Source: Pedobacter sp. L105
GTDB taxonomy: Bacteria > Bacteroidota > Bacteroidia > Sphingobacteriales > Sphingobacteriaceae
Direction: 5' to 3'
DNA length: 64,000 nucleotides
NCBI RefSeq assembly: GCF_009765875.1
Contig: NZ_LMUP01000010.1
Location: 1 to 64,000, forward strand
Below, piece after piece: positions 1 through 9,217 of this stretch (the stretch's first letter is position 1; each line of letters starts with the position of its first letter). The position numbers and the translations under genes are program-made. The notes under the pieces were generated by a model, which was not told the DNA's origin, did not search any database, and saw only the letters and a program-made list of their open reading frames with translations.

Positions 1-37
1 CTTATCGCTGTATCCAGGCAGTACTTTACATAATCTT

Positions 38-355
38 TTAGCTTACATAAACTGATTTATGTAAAGCTTTACATAATTCTGTAAATACGTAAGGTAGCTT
101 ACGGGTACCGCCCCAACTTGATGTTCCATTTTGGAACATCAAGTTTTTGAACTCATCATCTGTCAGCTGAAACATAAAGTCTTCTTCAGGAAATCGTTTC
201 AAGTTTCTATTTACCGCCTGATTCAGATTACGCGTTTGCACCTGGTATAATTCTGCAAGATCTTTATCCAGCATCACCTTCATACCCCGGATCAGGAATA
301 TTTTATTCATTACTATTTCCGCGGGAATTAATATGCTTTTTGCTAAGTCATCCAT
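38..355 (-). pseudogene. truncated ORF6N-domain protein
   Basis: The 105-residue product starts like the phage- and island-associated ORF6N (KilA-N-related) DNA-binding family. It has the typical run MKVMLDKDLAELYQVQTRNL, then the GTSSWGGTRKLPYVFTE core. In intact members the reading frame continues with a conserved stretch after FTE and reaches roughly 170-190 residues. Here it changes abruptly to a short unrelated tail and stops at position 38. The tail lies in DNA containing three copies of a TTATGTAA(A)G motif and an inverted repeat, so the 3' part appears to have been lost or replaced. It is probably a non-functional phage or island remnant. The family call is firm; the pseudogene call rests on the length and the aberrant tail. 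Confidence 0.7.
115..145. repeat. 14-bp perfect inverted repeat inside the ORF6N gene
   Basis: The arms AACTTGATGTTCCA and TGGAACATCAAGTT flank a TTT loop. The repeat lies within the codons for the conserved FQNGTSS segment. A closely similar hairpin ends the GNAT gene near 3.87 kb (11 bp of arm shared, same loop start). Confidence 0.85.
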
Positions 356-620
356 GTTAAAAAATAATTTAAGAAATTGTTAGAAAATGAAACCTTAAAT
401 TTATTTCTATTCTATGAATAAGTGTTAGCCATTTTTTAAATAATGTGGTATTTGGATGTAAAAGGAGTTATTGTGGTAGTATCTCTCTAAAGATTTGCTA
501 ATTATATTCTCAAATAATAAGGATAAAATCAAAAAAGTTGTAAATAGTACAATTTTTTTGATAAATACAACCCTAAAAACAAGTCTGGAAATGCTTTCTT
601 TGTAACAAATAAATTCAGCA

Positions 621-1943
621 ATGGCAACAGAACCAATTTCAAGAAAAGACTTTATCAGGAACTCATCTATTTTACTTGCCAGTACGTGTATACTTTCTAC
701 GGCTGCTGCAGAAGAAAAAGTAACAGAAAACTATGCAGGCAAAACATTGCGACTGAAAAATGTGAGACTGGAAACCGGCTTTGTTTATGATCAGGGTGAG
801 GTTATCCAAACAAAAACAGAGCTTTTCACCATAGAGATTGAAGAAGGAAAAATTAAGCAAGTTTTACCAAACGATATACATGCAAAGGCAATAGACGCCA
901 AAGGATTATTAATGCTCCCTGCTTTTAAGGATATGCATATCCACCTGGATAAAACCTTTTATGGACTTCCCTGGCAGGCACACCTGAAAAAAAACAAAAC
1001 GGTAAAAGATATGATCGCTTACGAACAGCAAGTGATCCCGGAACTGTTAAAGACATCTACAGTCCGTTCGGAAAAATTGATAGGCTTACTGCAGTCGTAT
1101 GGCACTAGCTATGCAAGATCACATGTCAATATAGAACCTACCTCTGGTTTAAATTCATTAAAACACTTAGAAGCAGCCCTTGTAAATAAACAATCATCTT
1201 TTCAAGCTCAATTGGTAGCTTTTCCTCAGCACGGAATCTTTTATACCAAAACTGAAGGTTTGATGAAAGAAGCAGCACGAATGGGCGTAGACTTTATCGG
1301 CGGACTAGATCCAACGTCAATTGACGGCAGCATAGAAAAACCAATGGATTTTGTAGTTCAACTGGCGCTGGATCAGGGAAAAGGTATAGATATCCACCTG
1401 CATGAACCGGGTGATTCCGGACTAAAAACCATTGAATATCTGATTGATAAGGTAAATGAAAACCCGGTATTAAAGGGCAAGACCTACCTTAGCCATGCCT
1501 TTGCACTTAGATATCTTGATATCAATAAAACAGATGAAATAGCAGAGCGGCTTGGTGCGGCAAAAATTGGCATTGCATCTACCATCCCATTGTCTGGAAA
1601 TCCTATGCCTCTGCCAGCTTTATACAAACATGGTGTAGAAGTAATCGCCGGTAACGATTGTATTGTTGATCACTGGAGTACTTTTGGAACAGGTAGTATT
1701 TTACAAAAAGCCAATGTTGCTGCACAAATCTATGGATACCGCACGGAGTATGATCTTTCCAGAATTTTAAAATTGGCGACCGGGAATATCATTCCGTTGG
1801 ATGATAAAGGAAACAGGCAGTGGCCAAAAGCAGGGGATCTGGCCAATGTGGTACTGATGGATGCCAGCTGCTCAGCAGAAGCGGTTTCAAGAGTGTCACC
1901 TGTTAGCTCACTCATTCATAATGGAAATGTAGTTTTCGGATAA
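621..1943 (+). CDS. exported amidohydrolase, cytosine-deaminase-like
   Basis: This is a 440-residue metal-dependent amidohydrolase. The HIHLDK motif (His106, His108) is the first metal site in the arrangement seen in cytosine deaminase-type members. It is followed by IHLHE at 258-262, SH at 291-292 and GNDCIVDHW near 344, which supplies the late catalytic Asp. The N-terminus (SRKDFIRNSS followed by a hydrophobic run to about residue 30) resembles a Tat signal with an RK pair, so periplasmic or envelope location is likely. The substrate is probably a cyclic amide or amidine but cannot be told from sequence. It stands alone, and the neighbour on the opposite strand ends tail-to-tail 75 bp away. 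Confidence 0.8.
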   Translation: MATEPISRKDFIRNSSILLASTCILSTAAAEEKVTENYAGKTLRLKNVRLETGFVYDQGEVIQTKTELFTIEIEEGKIKQVLPNDIHAKAIDAKGLLMLPAFKDMHIHLDKTFYGLPWQAHLKKNKTVKDMIAYEQQVIPELLKTSTVRSEKLIGLLQSYGTSYARSHVNIEPTSGLNSLKHLEAALVNKQSSFQAQLVAFPQHGIFYTKTEGLMKEAARMGVDFIGGLDPTSIDGSIEKPMDFVVQLALDQGKGIDIHLHEPGDSGLKTIEYLIDKVNENPVLKGKTYLSHAFALRYLDINKTDEIAERLGAAKIGIASTIPLSGNPMPLPALYKHGVEVIAGNDCIVDHWSTFGTGSILQKANVAAQIYGYRTEYDLSRILKLATGNIIPLDDKGNRQWPKAGDLANVVLMDASCSAEAVSRVSPVSSLIHNGNVVFG

Positions 1944-2018
1944 TGGGATAGATGTCAATAAACACTCGAAATTTGAATTTAATGGCAGGTTATTTAAAAT
2001 GGGAAGGACTGGTGTTTA

Positions 2019-3023
2019 CTACAATCCGCTTTTCAACGTTTTGTTCAACTGACTCAAAAAATCGGCTACAGTTTTCGCAGTTCCCGACGTCGGTTCCTTC
2101 ACAGCACATCCCATCTTTACAAAATTTTTCAAATCCTCCATCTGCCATATCGCTGCGCCAGTTATTTCAGGATAATCTCTCTTAAATTCTTTCAGCTGGG
2201 TCTCTATCTCTGTTGCTGATTTACTTCCTTTATAACTGTCGCATGTGTTAAATGAACCACGTACCATAAATATTGGATATATAGGCTGCTTTGTTTTAAG
2301 TGCTTGTACCCAGTCTTTTATTTCGTTCTTTATCCCACCATCATAACATTGTAAATACAAGGCGTCTACAACGTTTACGTTGGATGATTTAAGAATTTCG
2401 CCCCAATAAGTATATCCTTTAAATGGGCATAATGTCATATGCATATTTAGACTTGCCGCAATCTTGCCCATCGCAATAATAGAAGGGCTGTCATACACAG
2501 ACTCGTCATCAATACAAAACGCATCGGCGTTCAGCACTTCTTTTAATACTTTGCAGATATTGTATAACGTACTCTGTTTACCAATTCCGGTCACAATTCC
2601 TGGCACCGTCTTAGATGGGTCATACCAGTCGCGAATAAAATCAAATGTGTTTGGCGGCTGCCCATACCAGCGTCCTTCTAATAGGATTTCAATACGGGAT
2701 ATAGAAGATTTTTTTTTGAGATCAAGCACCCTTCTCACATAAGAAGGATCTCCAACCCATTTGCCGTTATGAATAATGGGTTGATGAGAATCACCGGAAT
2801 ACAGGTCTCCATCTGCGTGAATATAGAAGCTGGATAACAGCAAAGTAGTAAACCCGCTGTGTTTCAATAACCGATAGGTTGTATCATTGCCCGGATATAA
2901 GCCTCTGCCAAATATGGCTAAATTCTTAACAGGTAAAGGCGATGCAGGCGCGTAATTCTGTTGTGCGAAACCGAAATTAGAAAAAGCGGCTGAAAAAAAA
3001 ACCAAAAATAATGTCTTCATCAT
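2019..3023 (-). CDS. secreted protein, possible TIM-barrel hydrolase
   Basis: The 334-residue product has a clear Sec signal peptide (MKTLFLVFF core, ending near FGFAQQ). I chose one of two adjacent ATG codons at 3023/3020 over a GTG six codons upstream because the signal peptide then has normal length. The mature part has alternating strand-like segments ending in acidic or aromatic residues (ADAFCIDDE, VDALYLQCYDGG, GAAIWQMEDL), the pattern of a TIM-barrel glycoside hydrolase resembling GH18-type enzymes. No diagnostic catalytic motif is certain. Role: probably an exported enzyme acting on a polysaccharide; this is inference. Confidence 0.5.
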   Translation of the reverse strand: MMKTLFLVFFSAAFSNFGFAQQNYAPASPLPVKNLAIFGRGLYPGNDTTYRLLKHSGFTTLLLSSFYIHADGDLYSGDSHQPIIHNGKWVGDPSYVRRVLDLKKKSSISRIEILLEGRWYGQPPNTFDFIRDWYDPSKTVPGIVTGIGKQSTLYNICKVLKEVLNADAFCIDDESVYDSPSIIAMGKIAASLNMHMTLCPFKGYTYWGEILKSSNVNVVDALYLQCYDGGIKNEIKDWVQALKTKQPIYPIFMVRGSFNTCDSYKGSKSATEIETQLKEFKRDYPEITGAAIWQMEDLKNFVKMGCAVKEPTSGTAKTVADFLSQLNKTLKSGL

Positions 3024-3413
3024 AATTTTTAAAAATACCACTTTATTGACAACATTTTATGTGTGCAGCATTTTAGTAAAAAGCCTGGGTTTTTTTATAT
3101 CGGAGCGAAAAAGACCTGTGTTAAAACTTTCATTATCAAGCATATTTGTTGTGTATAGTTCCGAAGATTCTTTAAGAACAACGTTATTGAGTCTTTTCTT
3201 CATTTTTCTCTTCGGTTTTAAATGCATTTAGTCATCAAGTTTAAAAAAAGACAACTTTATTTAAATGCAAGAAGTTTCGATTTTCTTTGAGGTATCTCTA
3301 TGAATCTGCTGGTATCTTTATCAAATACTTTTATAGGTGATAGCAATCAAATAATCAGTCTATCAAATTTAAAAACATGATTTTATTTCTAATTTGCTGA
3401 ATAATTTACGAGT
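3024..3413. other. intergenic region, no gene recognised
   Basis: This is an AT-rich divergent intergenic region between the secreted protein gene and the GNAT gene. I saw no convincing coding frame or strong hairpin. It presumably holds the two divergent promoters. Confidence 0.5.
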
Positions 3414-3863
3414 ATGATTTACCGGGAGGCTTTGATTTCTGATAAAAAGAACATACAGCTTGTTAGAAATGCTGTGAAAGAGAATAGGTTATCAAACCCA
3501 AATCAGGTTACAGATGATGACTGTAAAGAGTACATCACTGTGAGAGGTAAAGGATGGGTTTGTGAATTGATGAATAAAGAGATCGCTGGGTTTGCTATCG
3601 TTGATTTGAAGGAAGGAAATGTTTGGGCCTTGTTTGTAAGACCCGAAGATGAAGGTTTGGGGATTGGTAAATATCTTCATGATTTAATGATGGACTGGTA
3701 TTTTAAACAAACTCATGAAAAAATATGGTTGGGAACGGGATTTAATACCAGGGCACTAGGTTTTTATCGTAAACTGGGTTGGAAAGAAGTTGGCCAAAAC
3801 GGTTTAAAAGAAGTTAAATTTGAGATGACAATTGAGGATTGGCAACTTAAAAGTTTCCATTAA
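3414..3863 (+). CDS. GNAT family N-acetyltransferase
   Basis: The 149-residue protein has the full length of a single GNAT domain. Residues 65-90 form the acetyl-CoA site: a strand (NVWALFVRPEDEG) followed by the pyrophosphate loop EGLGIGKYLHDLM (R/Q-x-x-G-x-G type). A later strand and helix (TRALGFYRKLGWKEVG) form the C-terminal half. It transfers an acetyl group from acetyl-CoA to an amine of an unknown small molecule or protein in the cytoplasm. The stop codon TAA is part of a strong hairpin. No operon partner. Confidence 0.88.
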   Translation: MIYREALISDKKNIQLVRNAVKENRLSNPNQVTDDDCKEYITVRGKGWVCELMNKEIAGFAIVDLKEGNVWALFVRPEDEGLGIGKYLHDLMMDWYFKQTHEKIWLGTGFNTRALGFYRKLGWKEVGQNGLKEVKFEMTIEDWQLKSFH

Positions 3864-3896
3864 ACTTGATGTTCCATTTTTTGAACATCAAGTTTA
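3861..3896 (+). terminator. hairpin overlapping the GNAT stop codon
   Basis: The arms TAAACTTGATGTTC and GAACATCAAGTTTA are perfect 14-bp complements around the loop CATTTTTT. The first TAA is the stop codon of the acetyltransferase. There is no long T-run after the stem, so it could equally be a regulatory or selfish palindrome; it resembles the repeat inside the ORF6N gene. Confidence 0.6.
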
Positions 3897-3983
3897 ATCT
3901 GTTTACAACATCCTCAGAGATAAGTTATCAAAATGGCTAATCCGGCAGCATCCGGAATCTAAATAAATACAAATTTGTTTAAA

Positions 3984-4015
3984 ACAGAAAGCCTCAATTT
4001 CATGAAGCTTTCTGT
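3984..4015 (-). terminator. terminator of the small HTH gene
   Basis: The arms ACAGAAAGC and GCTTTCTGT (9 bp, loop 14 nt) lie 30 bp after the stop of the minus-strand HTH gene. Read on the minus strand the stem is followed by TTTTAAAC. Confidence 0.5.
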
Positions 4016-4044
4016 GTGATCATGCGGGCATACATGCGAAATAT

Positions 4045-4314
4045 TTAACTAATTGACTTTGCAGAATAAGCCGCCATCGTGTCTAAAATTTCATTAATAA
4101 TCTTTACACTGAAAGAATGTCTGCCCATCAGCCATCTATTGATTTCGTCTGGATTGATGTCAAGAGAGACAGCAAGTTCATTTGCTGAAAGATTTTTAGC
4201 GGCTAATGTTTTTGAGGTTTTACTGGCAACGTCGAGATTCAACTGTGTTAATTCCTCTATAGCGGGGTTTCCGCTTTCAGCCAGCCAGATGGATGCAAAA
4301 TCGTTCTTTTCCAT
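4045..4314 (-). CDS. XRE-type helix-turn-helix protein
   Basis: This 89-residue protein has a Cro/CI-type helix-turn-helix at about residues 40-80 (LSANELAVSLDINPDEINRWLMGRHSFSVKIINEILDTM). The layout resembles antitoxins of HigA type, where an N-terminal arm precedes the HTH. No toxin gene is adjacent: the next gene upstream is the divergent TetR regulator. It is probably a solitary DNA-binding regulator or an orphan antitoxin. Confidence 0.75.
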   Translation of the reverse strand: MEKNDFASIWLAESGNPAIEELTQLNLDVASKTSKTLAAKNLSANELAVSLDINPDEINRWLMGRHSFSVKIINEILDTMAAYSAKSIS

Positions 4315-4462
4315 TTATATTTTTTTGTGATTGTCTACAGTATTCAGCGCCTTAAGTGCTATTTGCTTATTGGGCGGCAAATCTACTGATATTACTTTTA
4401 TTATTGAAATTACAATAGCAGTCTCCCTGCAGCAGGGCGAGGGCATATATGATTATTAATTG

Positions 4463-4492
4463 CATTAAATATACAGATCTGTCTATTTAATG
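4463..4492. promoter_or_regulatory. 30-bp palindromic operator for the TetR-family repressor
   Basis: CATTAAATATACAGA followed by TCTGTCTATTTAATG is a 30-bp dyad with a single mismatched pair and a central AGATCT. It ends 2 bp before a TACCTTTG element (4495-4502, the Bacteroidetes -7 consensus TAnnTTTG) and 14 bp before the ATG of the TetR gene. That position would block polymerase, as expected for autorepression. Confidence 0.75.
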
Positions 4493-4506
4493 TGTACCTT
4501 TGCTAT

Positions 4507-5073
4507 ATGATCAAGCAAAGAGGACAAGTAGTAGTTGATAAAATTCTGGATACAGCAGAGAGACTGTTTTTTGAACAGGGCTACAATATTACAGGAATCA
4601 ACCAGGTAATTGAAGAGGCTGACATTGCCAAAGCATCTTTGTATAAACATTTCGGATCAAAGACTGATCTGTTAGTGGCCTATTTGCAGCGCATACATGA
4701 GCGTTGGTTTGATAAACTTGAAGCCGATGTCGACAAAGTAGCCGACCCTAAAGAGAAATTACTCACGCTATTCGACTATCATCGTGAACGCCAATTACAG
4801 AATGGGTTTGGTGGCTGTCGTTTTATTAAAGCGAATGACGAAGCTGGTATGAGCGATGAACGGGTATTAGCAGAGATACAAAAGGCAAAACAGCACCTCC
4901 GGGATTATATATCAATGCTAGTAGTTAATTCTGGACATCAAAAGCTTTTAACAGACAAAGAATTGACCGAGTTGATATTCATGATGCTGGATGGGGGTAT
5001 TGTAGCAGCCTCCGTATTTAAACAGGCAGATGATTTACAATCGGCCAAATCAATTATTCAAAAACTGATTTGA
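4507..5073 (+). CDS. TetR/AcrR family transcriptional repressor
   Basis: The 188-residue protein has an N-terminal TetR HTH (ILDTAERLFFEQGYNITGINQVIEEADIAKASLYKHFGSKTDLL, about residues 12-55). The helical ligand-binding domain carries GGCRFIKANDE, which is usual in the subfamily that regulates adjacent transporters or reductases. I chose the ATG at 4507 rather than the GTG at 4492, because the GTG falls inside the operator and the TAnnTTTG promoter element lies between the two. The gene ends 1 bp before the MFS gene, so it very probably represses its own operon. Confidence 0.88.
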   Translation: MIKQRGQVVVDKILDTAERLFFEQGYNITGINQVIEEADIAKASLYKHFGSKTDLLVAYLQRIHERWFDKLEADVDKVADPKEKLLTLFDYHRERQLQNGFGGCRFIKANDEAGMSDERVLAEIQKAKQHLRDYISMLVVNSGHQKLLTDKELTELIFMMLDGGIVAASVFKQADDLQSAKSIIQKLI

Positions 5074-5074
5074 A

Positions 5075-6484
5075 ATGAAAGAAATTAAAAATAAATGGCT
5101 GGAATTGATTATCGTATTATCCGCACCGCTGCTTTCGGTAATTGACGTATTCATTATTAACATCGCCATTCCGGCTATTAAGAAAGGTGTACATGCCACA
5201 GATGCACAAGTTCAACTCGTGATTGCAGGTTATCTCCTCGGTTATGCAGCTTTTCTAATTACCGGCGGCAGGGCAGGCGATCATTTCGGACGCAAAAAAG
5301 TGTTTTTTTGGGGAATGCTTTGTTTTACCATCGCGTCCTGTTTATGTGGTTTGTCGGCTACCCCGCTTCAATTAAATATCACCAGGTTTTTTCAGGGTGT
5401 TAGTGCCGCATTTATGGTACCACAAACCATTGCATTTATACAGGTGCTTTTTACTGACCCGAAAGAACGGGCAAAAGCGATCAGCCTGTTTGGCATTACA
5501 CTCGGCATTGCAGCAATTACCGGGCAGGTATTAGGTGGTTATTTCTCCGATACCCATTGGGTCATTGAAGGCTGGCGATTGATATTTTTTATCAACCTGC
5601 CGATAGGTATCGTCACCTTGTGGGCTACGCACCGCTATGTAACGGAAACTAAGCCGCAACAAAACGGCAAGTTTGACTATGCGGGGATATTGATTTTAAC
5701 ACTGGCCCTGTTTTGTTTGATTTATCCCTTAACACAAGGGCGTGAAGCTGGTTGGCCATTATGGAGTATTGGATTGTTATTATTATCGTTTGGCGTATTT
5801 GCTTATTTTATTTATGATCAAAAGAAGAAACTTGCAGAAAAAAGAAATCCACTGATGGATATGCGGTTATTTAAAATAAAAGATTTTAATATCGGCTTAC
5901 TTGCGGTGCTGTTTCATTTTATGCTGCATACCTCTTATTTGCTGGTGAGTGCAGTCTACCTGCAAAATGGCCTGGGTATATCGGCCTTGCACACCGGTTT
6001 ATATTTTATTTTACCCGGTATCCTGTTCGCGATTTCATCTATTGTAGCCTCTAAATTGATCATACAATTCGGCAAGCGGGTGTTGCAGGCTGGCGTGTTT
6101 TTGATGGGTCTGGCTTTTATCCTGCAAATGGAACTTTGGAAACCCGGGGCAAGTACCTGGTTAATTATTTCACTGATGTGCGTCTGGAACCTGGGGAACG
6201 GACTGGTGCTGCCATCCCTGTTAAATATTGTGTTAAAGAGTGTACCACCTGAATTTGCCGGTGCGGCAGCGGGTGTATATTCCACTTTCCAGCAGACCGC
6301 ATCTGCATTGGGCGTGAGTATAATCGGCGGTATATTCTTTTACTTTTCAAAACAAGGCTGGCAAATCGCTTTTAGTGCAGGGATTACGGCGATACTGGTT
6401 TGTATTGTAATGGTAGCCCTGATGTTATACCTATTGCCCGATGGAAAAGCCGTCAATCAAAATGTCCCGCTGGCCGTGGATTAA
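5075..6484 (+). CDS. DHA2-type MFS drug efflux transporter
   Basis: The 469-residue inner-membrane protein has about 14 hydrophobic segments, as in EmrB/QacA-type transporters. Family signatures include the early DVFIINIAIPAI (motif D1-like), GRAGDHFGRKKVF (motif A) between helices 2 and 3, and LGIAAITGQVLGGYF (motif C, antiporter). It should export a hydrophobic or toxic compound in exchange for protons. Start codon is 1 bp after the TetR stop, so the two are co-transcribed and the transported compound is probably the TetR ligand. Confidence 0.88.
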   Translation: MKEIKNKWLELIIVLSAPLLSVIDVFIINIAIPAIKKGVHATDAQVQLVIAGYLLGYAAFLITGGRAGDHFGRKKVFFWGMLCFTIASCLCGLSATPLQLNITRFFQGVSAAFMVPQTIAFIQVLFTDPKERAKAISLFGITLGIAAITGQVLGGYFSDTHWVIEGWRLIFFINLPIGIVTLWATHRYVTETKPQQNGKFDYAGILILTLALFCLIYPLTQGREAGWPLWSIGLLLLSFGVFAYFIYDQKKKLAEKRNPLMDMRLFKIKDFNIGLLAVLFHFMLHTSYLLVSAVYLQNGLGISALHTGLYFILPGILFAISSIVASKLIIQFGKRVLQAGVFLMGLAFILQMELWKPGASTWLIISLMCVWNLGNGLVLPSLLNIVLKSVPPEFAGAAAGVYSTFQQTASALGVSIIGGIFFYFSKQGWQIAFSAGITAILVCIVMVALMLYLLPDGKAVNQNVPLAVD

Positions 6485-6507
6485 AAAAAAAATTAAACGA
6501 TATCACC

Positions 6508-7647
6508 ATGACATCAAGAAGGAATTTCATTAAAGCCGGAGCTGCCGTTGGAGCGGGCCTGCTGGTAAGCAAATTAAGTTTTGGGGCAAATACAGCTCAT
6601 CACGATAATCAAACACCGTATACATTTGGAAAAGTACCGGTATTAACTTCGCATTTATTTACGTCCAAGCGCATTACAACGCATTACTGGGAAGCCGGAC
6701 CAAGCGATGGCCCGTTGATGATCTTCCTGCACGGCTGGCCGGAGATCGCCCTAATTTGGCGTGCACAAATGGAAACTTTTGCGGCAGAAGGATGGCGATG
6801 CATTGCACCTGATCTGCGTGGTTATGGTGATTCATCGGTGCCCGCAGCAAAGGAAGCTTACGCTATTCAGGAAATCGTTGATGATATGGCAGAGCTCCAT
6901 GCTCACCTGGGCGGAAAAGCTGCTATTTGGGTTGGGCACGATTGGGGAAGCCCTGTAGCAGGATCCATTGCCGCACATTACCCAAAGATCAGCCGCGGGG
7001 TAGTGCTTATATCTGTACCTTATTTGCCAAATGGCTGGGCATTGCCAAATTTGATACCGCTGCTTGACCGAACCCTTTATCCTGCCGATAAATATCCGGA
7101 CGGGCAATGGGACTACTGGCGTTTTTACCTGACCCATTTTGATCAGGCCTTAAGCGATATGGAGGTTGATATACAGGCAACACTTTCATCTATCTACAGG
7201 AAAGGCATCCCTGCCTCAGTTGGAAAACTGTCCCCATCAGCAGAGGTGACCGTTAATGGCGGGCGTTATGGTGCCGCACACCGGGCACCTGCCATGGATC
7301 CCGATTATACGTTATGGCCGCAACCTGACTTTGACACGCTGGTTACAGCATTCAAAAAAACAGGATTCCGTCCATGCAATTCATATTATCTGAACGATGA
7401 AGCCAACATTGCCTACGCCAACACCCCGGTTAACAAAGGTAAGCTGAGCCAGCCCGTTTTATTTGTCAATGACGAATATGAACCTTTTTCCAATATCAAT
7501 CTGAGCAGGGTCGGAGATCCTATGCGAAACGCCTGTTCAAATCTTACCATAATCGACCAGCCTTCAGGGCACTGGCTGCCTTTGGAACGTAAAAGCGAGC
7601 TTACTGAGACCATACGCTCATGGATTAAATTGAATGGACTAAAATAA
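6508..7647 (+). CDS. Tat-exported alpha/beta hydrolase, epoxide-hydrolase-like
   Basis: This 379-residue protein starts with a true twin-arginine signal (SRRNFIKAGAAVGAGLLVS). The ATG at 6508 puts the signal at the N-terminus; a longer frame upstream overlaps the transporter gene. The hydrolase has the oxyanion motif HGWPE (75-79), the nucleophile elbow GHDWGSPVA with Asp145, and a late SGHWLPLE His. HGxP plus an Asp nucleophile is typical of soluble epoxide hydrolases and related dehalogenases. It lies 23 bp after the MFS gene, so the operon may combine export and hydrolysis of the same compound class. Confidence 0.82.
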   Translation: MTSRRNFIKAGAAVGAGLLVSKLSFGANTAHHDNQTPYTFGKVPVLTSHLFTSKRITTHYWEAGPSDGPLMIFLHGWPEIALIWRAQMETFAAEGWRCIAPDLRGYGDSSVPAAKEAYAIQEIVDDMAELHAHLGGKAAIWVGHDWGSPVAGSIAAHYPKISRGVVLISVPYLPNGWALPNLIPLLDRTLYPADKYPDGQWDYWRFYLTHFDQALSDMEVDIQATLSSIYRKGIPASVGKLSPSAEVTVNGGRYGAAHRAPAMDPDYTLWPQPDFDTLVTAFKKTGFRPCNSYYLNDEANIAYANTPVNKGKLSQPVLFVNDEYEPFSNINLSRVGDPMRNACSNLTIIDQPSGHWLPLERKSELTETIRSWIKLNGLK

Positions 7648-7727
7648 CATAAATAAGCTGCATTTTTTTGATTTAGGGTCGCCAATGATCAGGCGACCAT
7701 GTCCAATTATTATGGATAATATAACGT

Positions 7728-8960
7728 TTATTTCTCTGACAATAATGCATTTAATTTCTTCCGGGATACTGCATTTTCTTTTATCGCCAAAGCCTTTTTG
7801 AAATATTCAATTGCTTTTGATTTATCGCCCATTGCCAGGAAATAGTCGCCATAAGAATCCTGGACATTATAACTTTCAGGGTAATTGGCAACATTTATTT
7901 TAAATAATCCCTGAGCTTTGGCGTATTGCTTTTGCTCCAAAAAATCACACCCCAGGTTGTTTACTATATCTTCAGGTGGGGAAATCTTATAACTCAACAG
8001 TTTTGATACTTCCTGATAATGTTTTACGAATTTATTTGCTACGTCTACTGTCGAATCTGTATAGTCTTTAGGGGAAAGTTTAAAACGATACCTGTCAAAA
8101 ATGAAACGCAATGCATCATATTCTGTGATTAAGGATACGGATCCGTGGTCATCATTGCTATAATATTTACTTTCATACCTTAACCCGTTTTGCTTTTCCT
8201 CTTTAATATATTGATCCAAATTAAGAATTGCACGGATATGCCTGGTACCTTTAGATGTATCGCTCCGGACATTAGTTATATCCATGCCCTCCCTCAAGGT
8301 ATTTGCAATTCCTAAATACAAAGTGGTACCCGAAAAGTTCTTTTCTCTTAGGGCCTTCTTTGTTGTATTTAACAAATTCATTTGATCCCACCACATGCTT
8401 GGGTCTATACAAATGTAGGAGTTGAACAATTTTGTATGGTTTATTGCAACGTTCATCACTGTCAGGCCTCCAAATGAGTGTCCGGTTAATATTTTGTAAG
8501 GTTGCGTTGGATATAGGGAATCAATACGCGGTATCAATTCCTTTTCAATAAATGAAACAAAACGTTCGCCACCCCCTGTTGTCTTTAACATTAAACTGTC
8601 GGTATAGGGTGGGGCAGCATTTACATGTGTTGGTGTCAGGTCTCTTATTCTGTCCGTGTTTGGAATGCCAACTACAATCATCTCGGGGCAAATAGTATTA
8701 CCGCCTGCCTGACTGAGGTACTGAATCATACTTACTACTGAATTAAAATGGTCATCACCATCCAATAAATATACTACAGGATATCTTTGTTTAGAATCAG
8801 CGGTCCAACTATTAGGTACATATACCCAAATTTTTCTTTGTTCATTCAGAATTTTTGATTGGATGCTATCAATTGTTCCGATGGTCACTTTATTGTCCTT
8901 TTGAGCCAGGGCACATAGTGAGAAAAATGCAGTAAAAACTAAAAGAATTAATTTTTTCAT
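7728..8960 (-). CDS. secreted esterase (Esterase D/Fes type) with TPR tail
   Basis: The 410-residue protein has a Sec signal peptide (MKKLILLVFTAFFSLCALAQ) and an Esterase-D-type alpha/beta hydrolase domain at about 25-290: strand YPVVYLLDGDDHF, nucleophile motif GHSFGGLTV, and a C-terminal catalytic His in SNDDHGSVSL. Residues about 335-405 form one to two TPR-like helical pairs (FLEQKQYAKAQGLFKIN; GDKSKAIEYFKKAL). Relatives hydrolyse ferric-enterobactin, acyl or feruloyl esters. The substrate is unknown here. It is a single gene with no siderophore genes nearby. Confidence 0.82.
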   Translation of the reverse strand: MKKLILLVFTAFFSLCALAQKDNKVTIGTIDSIQSKILNEQRKIWVYVPNSWTADSKQRYPVVYLLDGDDHFNSVVSMIQYLSQAGGNTICPEMIVVGIPNTDRIRDLTPTHVNAAPPYTDSLMLKTTGGGERFVSFIEKELIPRIDSLYPTQPYKILTGHSFGGLTVMNVAINHTKLFNSYICIDPSMWWDQMNLLNTTKKALREKNFSGTTLYLGIANTLREGMDITNVRSDTSKGTRHIRAILNLDQYIKEEKQNGLRYESKYYSNDDHGSVSLITEYDALRFIFDRYRFKLSPKDYTDSTVDVANKFVKHYQEVSKLLSYKISPPEDIVNNLGCDFLEQKQYAKAQGLFKINVANYPESYNVQDSYGDYFLAMGDKSKAIEYFKKALAIKENAVSRKKLNALLSEK

Positions 8961-9217
8961 TGAAGAAGTATGGTTTGCTGTTATTCATATCTTTCTCCTA
9001 AATATTAGGAAATGATTATTTTGAGTACTCCTTTTCGGATTTGAATATTTAATCGGAAATTGAAGATCAGTCCAGTTGTTGCTTTATTAAAACGAAGATA
9101 CTAAATTTTCATTGGAAATATTGTAACATAGATGGAAATAATAATAAACTTTAGTTATTTTCTTGTCCATTTTTCGCATTAAAATTTTTCCTGATCCAAT
9201 TGTGGAATACTTTGTTA

